From Acidobacteriaceae bacterium (GTDB lineage: Bacteria; Acidobacteriota; Terriglobia; Terriglobales; Acidobacteriaceae): DNA of 6,409 bases. Under the pieces are notes generated by a model. The model ran no database searches. It was given only the letters and a program-made list of their open reading frames with translations, and was not told the origin of the DNA. Each line of letters begins with the position of its first letter. Position 1 is the first letter of the stretch. Both the position numbers and the translations under genes were made by a program. Of the stretch, positions 5,724 through 6,409 are shown piece after piece. Location of the stretch: positions 1 to 6,409 of the forward strand of contig JAOAPJ010000385.1 of NCBI GenBank assembly GCA_025462805.1, written 5' to 3'.

Positions 5724-6409
5724 GAATCTAAGCAACGGGAGATCCCGGTGGGCAGCGCGCGTCCGTAATGCTGCGCCCTTTTCTGTGGCCTCTGCGCCGC
5801 TGCGAAGGTGCCACGGAAACTGCAGGGCCACGTGGTCGTCCAAAGCGCGGTATCCTCTGCCGCCAGCTAGAACTATGACAGTTCTCCACCACAACGTAAT
5901 GAACCGCACGACAATCGTCCGTCGATGCAGCATGAACCGAAGCAATCATTTCTGATCGGAATAGGAACAGGGCGAAACGGCTCCAATCCAAACTCCAAGT
6001 CGCATGGATCTTTTTGCGTTGGCAGAGGCCGATCCGGACCTATCGTGTAGCAATCTGCCATTCGCTTCAGCGCGAACGAAGAACAACTAGTAGCAATCGG
6101 GAACGAGCGGCTCGCCGCGGCATCCCTGCCGGATAAACGGCTTCCAAAAAGGCAAAATGTCCAATCACCTGGCCATCCAGCAGTTTGCCGCCGTGGCGCC
6201 TGTAAAACAATAAGCCGTGATGGGAACGATAGCTTGTCTAAAAGTACCATCCTGCTGAGAAGGCATCAGGAAAGCAGACACGCGGCAGATTGGCCGCGGA
6301 ATGGAATAGAGCGAGCGCCCACGTGTTCTTGATTGCAGGTCACGGTGCTGGCTTTCGTGAAGCTCATGCTGAGTATCGATCTGAATTACGACCCAAAGAT
6401 GCCTCTTCT

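Larger units (their letters stand above)
5647..6409. other. Gene-poor stretch upstream of sigma-1; no supported gene
   Basis: No frame in these 763 bp looks protein-coding. The longest (125 codons, minus strand, 5873-6250) is rich in Arg, Ser, Cys and Pro, lacks a proper RBS and shows no recognised motif. Shorter frames at 5679-5991 on both strands overlap each other and are equally unlikely. Seen here are the dyad at 5685-5723, an 8-bp palindrome CCACGTGG at 5828-5835, and a 6-bp GC hairpin at 6281-6298 (CGCGGC-AGATTG-GCCGCG) without a T-run. The part next to sigma-1 must hold its promoter. The rest may be a decayed gene or true spacer, and I cannot tell which. Confidence 0.5.

Noticed and set aside
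6157..6213. Plus-strand 18-codon ORF (MSNHLAIQQFAAVAPVKQ) preceded by AAAAAGG
   Set aside because: The first residues recall the MSNHLAI start of some phage-tail-like proteins, but the frame closes at once, the RBS spacing is only 4 bases, and no continuation was found in other frames.
5873..6250. 125-codon minus-strand open frame upstream of sigma-1
   Set aside because: The product is rich in Arg, Ser, Cys and Pro with no motif, there is no properly spaced RBS (AGG abuts the ATG), and the composition is unlike the real genes here.
6241..6409. Plus-strand frame open to the window edge (contains AHVFLIAGHGAGFREAHAEY)
   Set aside because: The composition is somewhat protein-like, but there is no ATG start with an RBS, third-position bias is absent, and no family is recognised. 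It needs the sequence beyond the edge.
6182..6409. Minus-strand frame open from the right edge (starts KRHLWVVIQIDTQHE)
   Set aside because: It could be the tail of a gene outside the window, but third codon positions show no bias and no motif is visible.

Overview
The window looks like a chromosomal segment of a soil bacterium, most likely an acidobacterium (Acidobacteriota, Terriglobia-like). This is inferred from gene content: an ECF-like sigma factor of the PTALVHEAY type overlaps a very large Ser/Thr kinase with a TPR-like tail, a pairing common in Acidobacteriota and Planctomycetota. No rRNA, tRNA, CRISPR array, insertion sequence or phage gene was recognised. Every gene that can be supported lies on the minus strand, so the window reads functionally from right to left.

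Layout in order of transcription: (1) 6409-5647, about 760 bp with no convincing gene, presumably the upstream region of the first gene, with a short dyad close to that gene. (2) 5646-5032, an ECF-like sigma factor (sigma-1). (3) 5042-2250, a 930-residue transmembrane Ser/Thr kinase whose ATG overlaps the sigma-1 stop by 11 bases. (4) 2172-1522, a tandem rhodanese with a TTG start, 77 bp downstream of the kinase, ending in a 7-bp-stem hairpin. (5) 1521-1099, a 423-bp spacer holding a strong-RBS small ORF for a 29-residue hydrophobic peptide (1386-1297). (6) 1098-535, a second, classical RpoE-like ECF sigma factor (sigma-2). (7) 535-1, an AraC-type DNA-binding protein whose ATG shares one base with the sigma-2 stop (TAATG), cut by the window edge just after its second helix-turn-helix.

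The locus is a stack of regulators. Sigma-1 lacks the acidic DAED residues of region 2.2 and carries a threonine there (Thr63 in EPTALVHE). The overlapping gene encodes a kinase with a complete catalytic set, which fits a sigma factor switched on by phosphorylation, as shown for EcfP/PknT in Vibrio. Sigma-2 is of ordinary type and is translationally coupled to an AraC-type activator, not to an anti-sigma factor. Between the two modules sits a tandem rhodanese resembling the C-terminal half of metallo-beta-lactamase/rhodanese persulfide dioxygenases (CstB/BLH type) without its metal-binding half. A link between reactive sulfur handling and this signalling locus is a hypothesis only.
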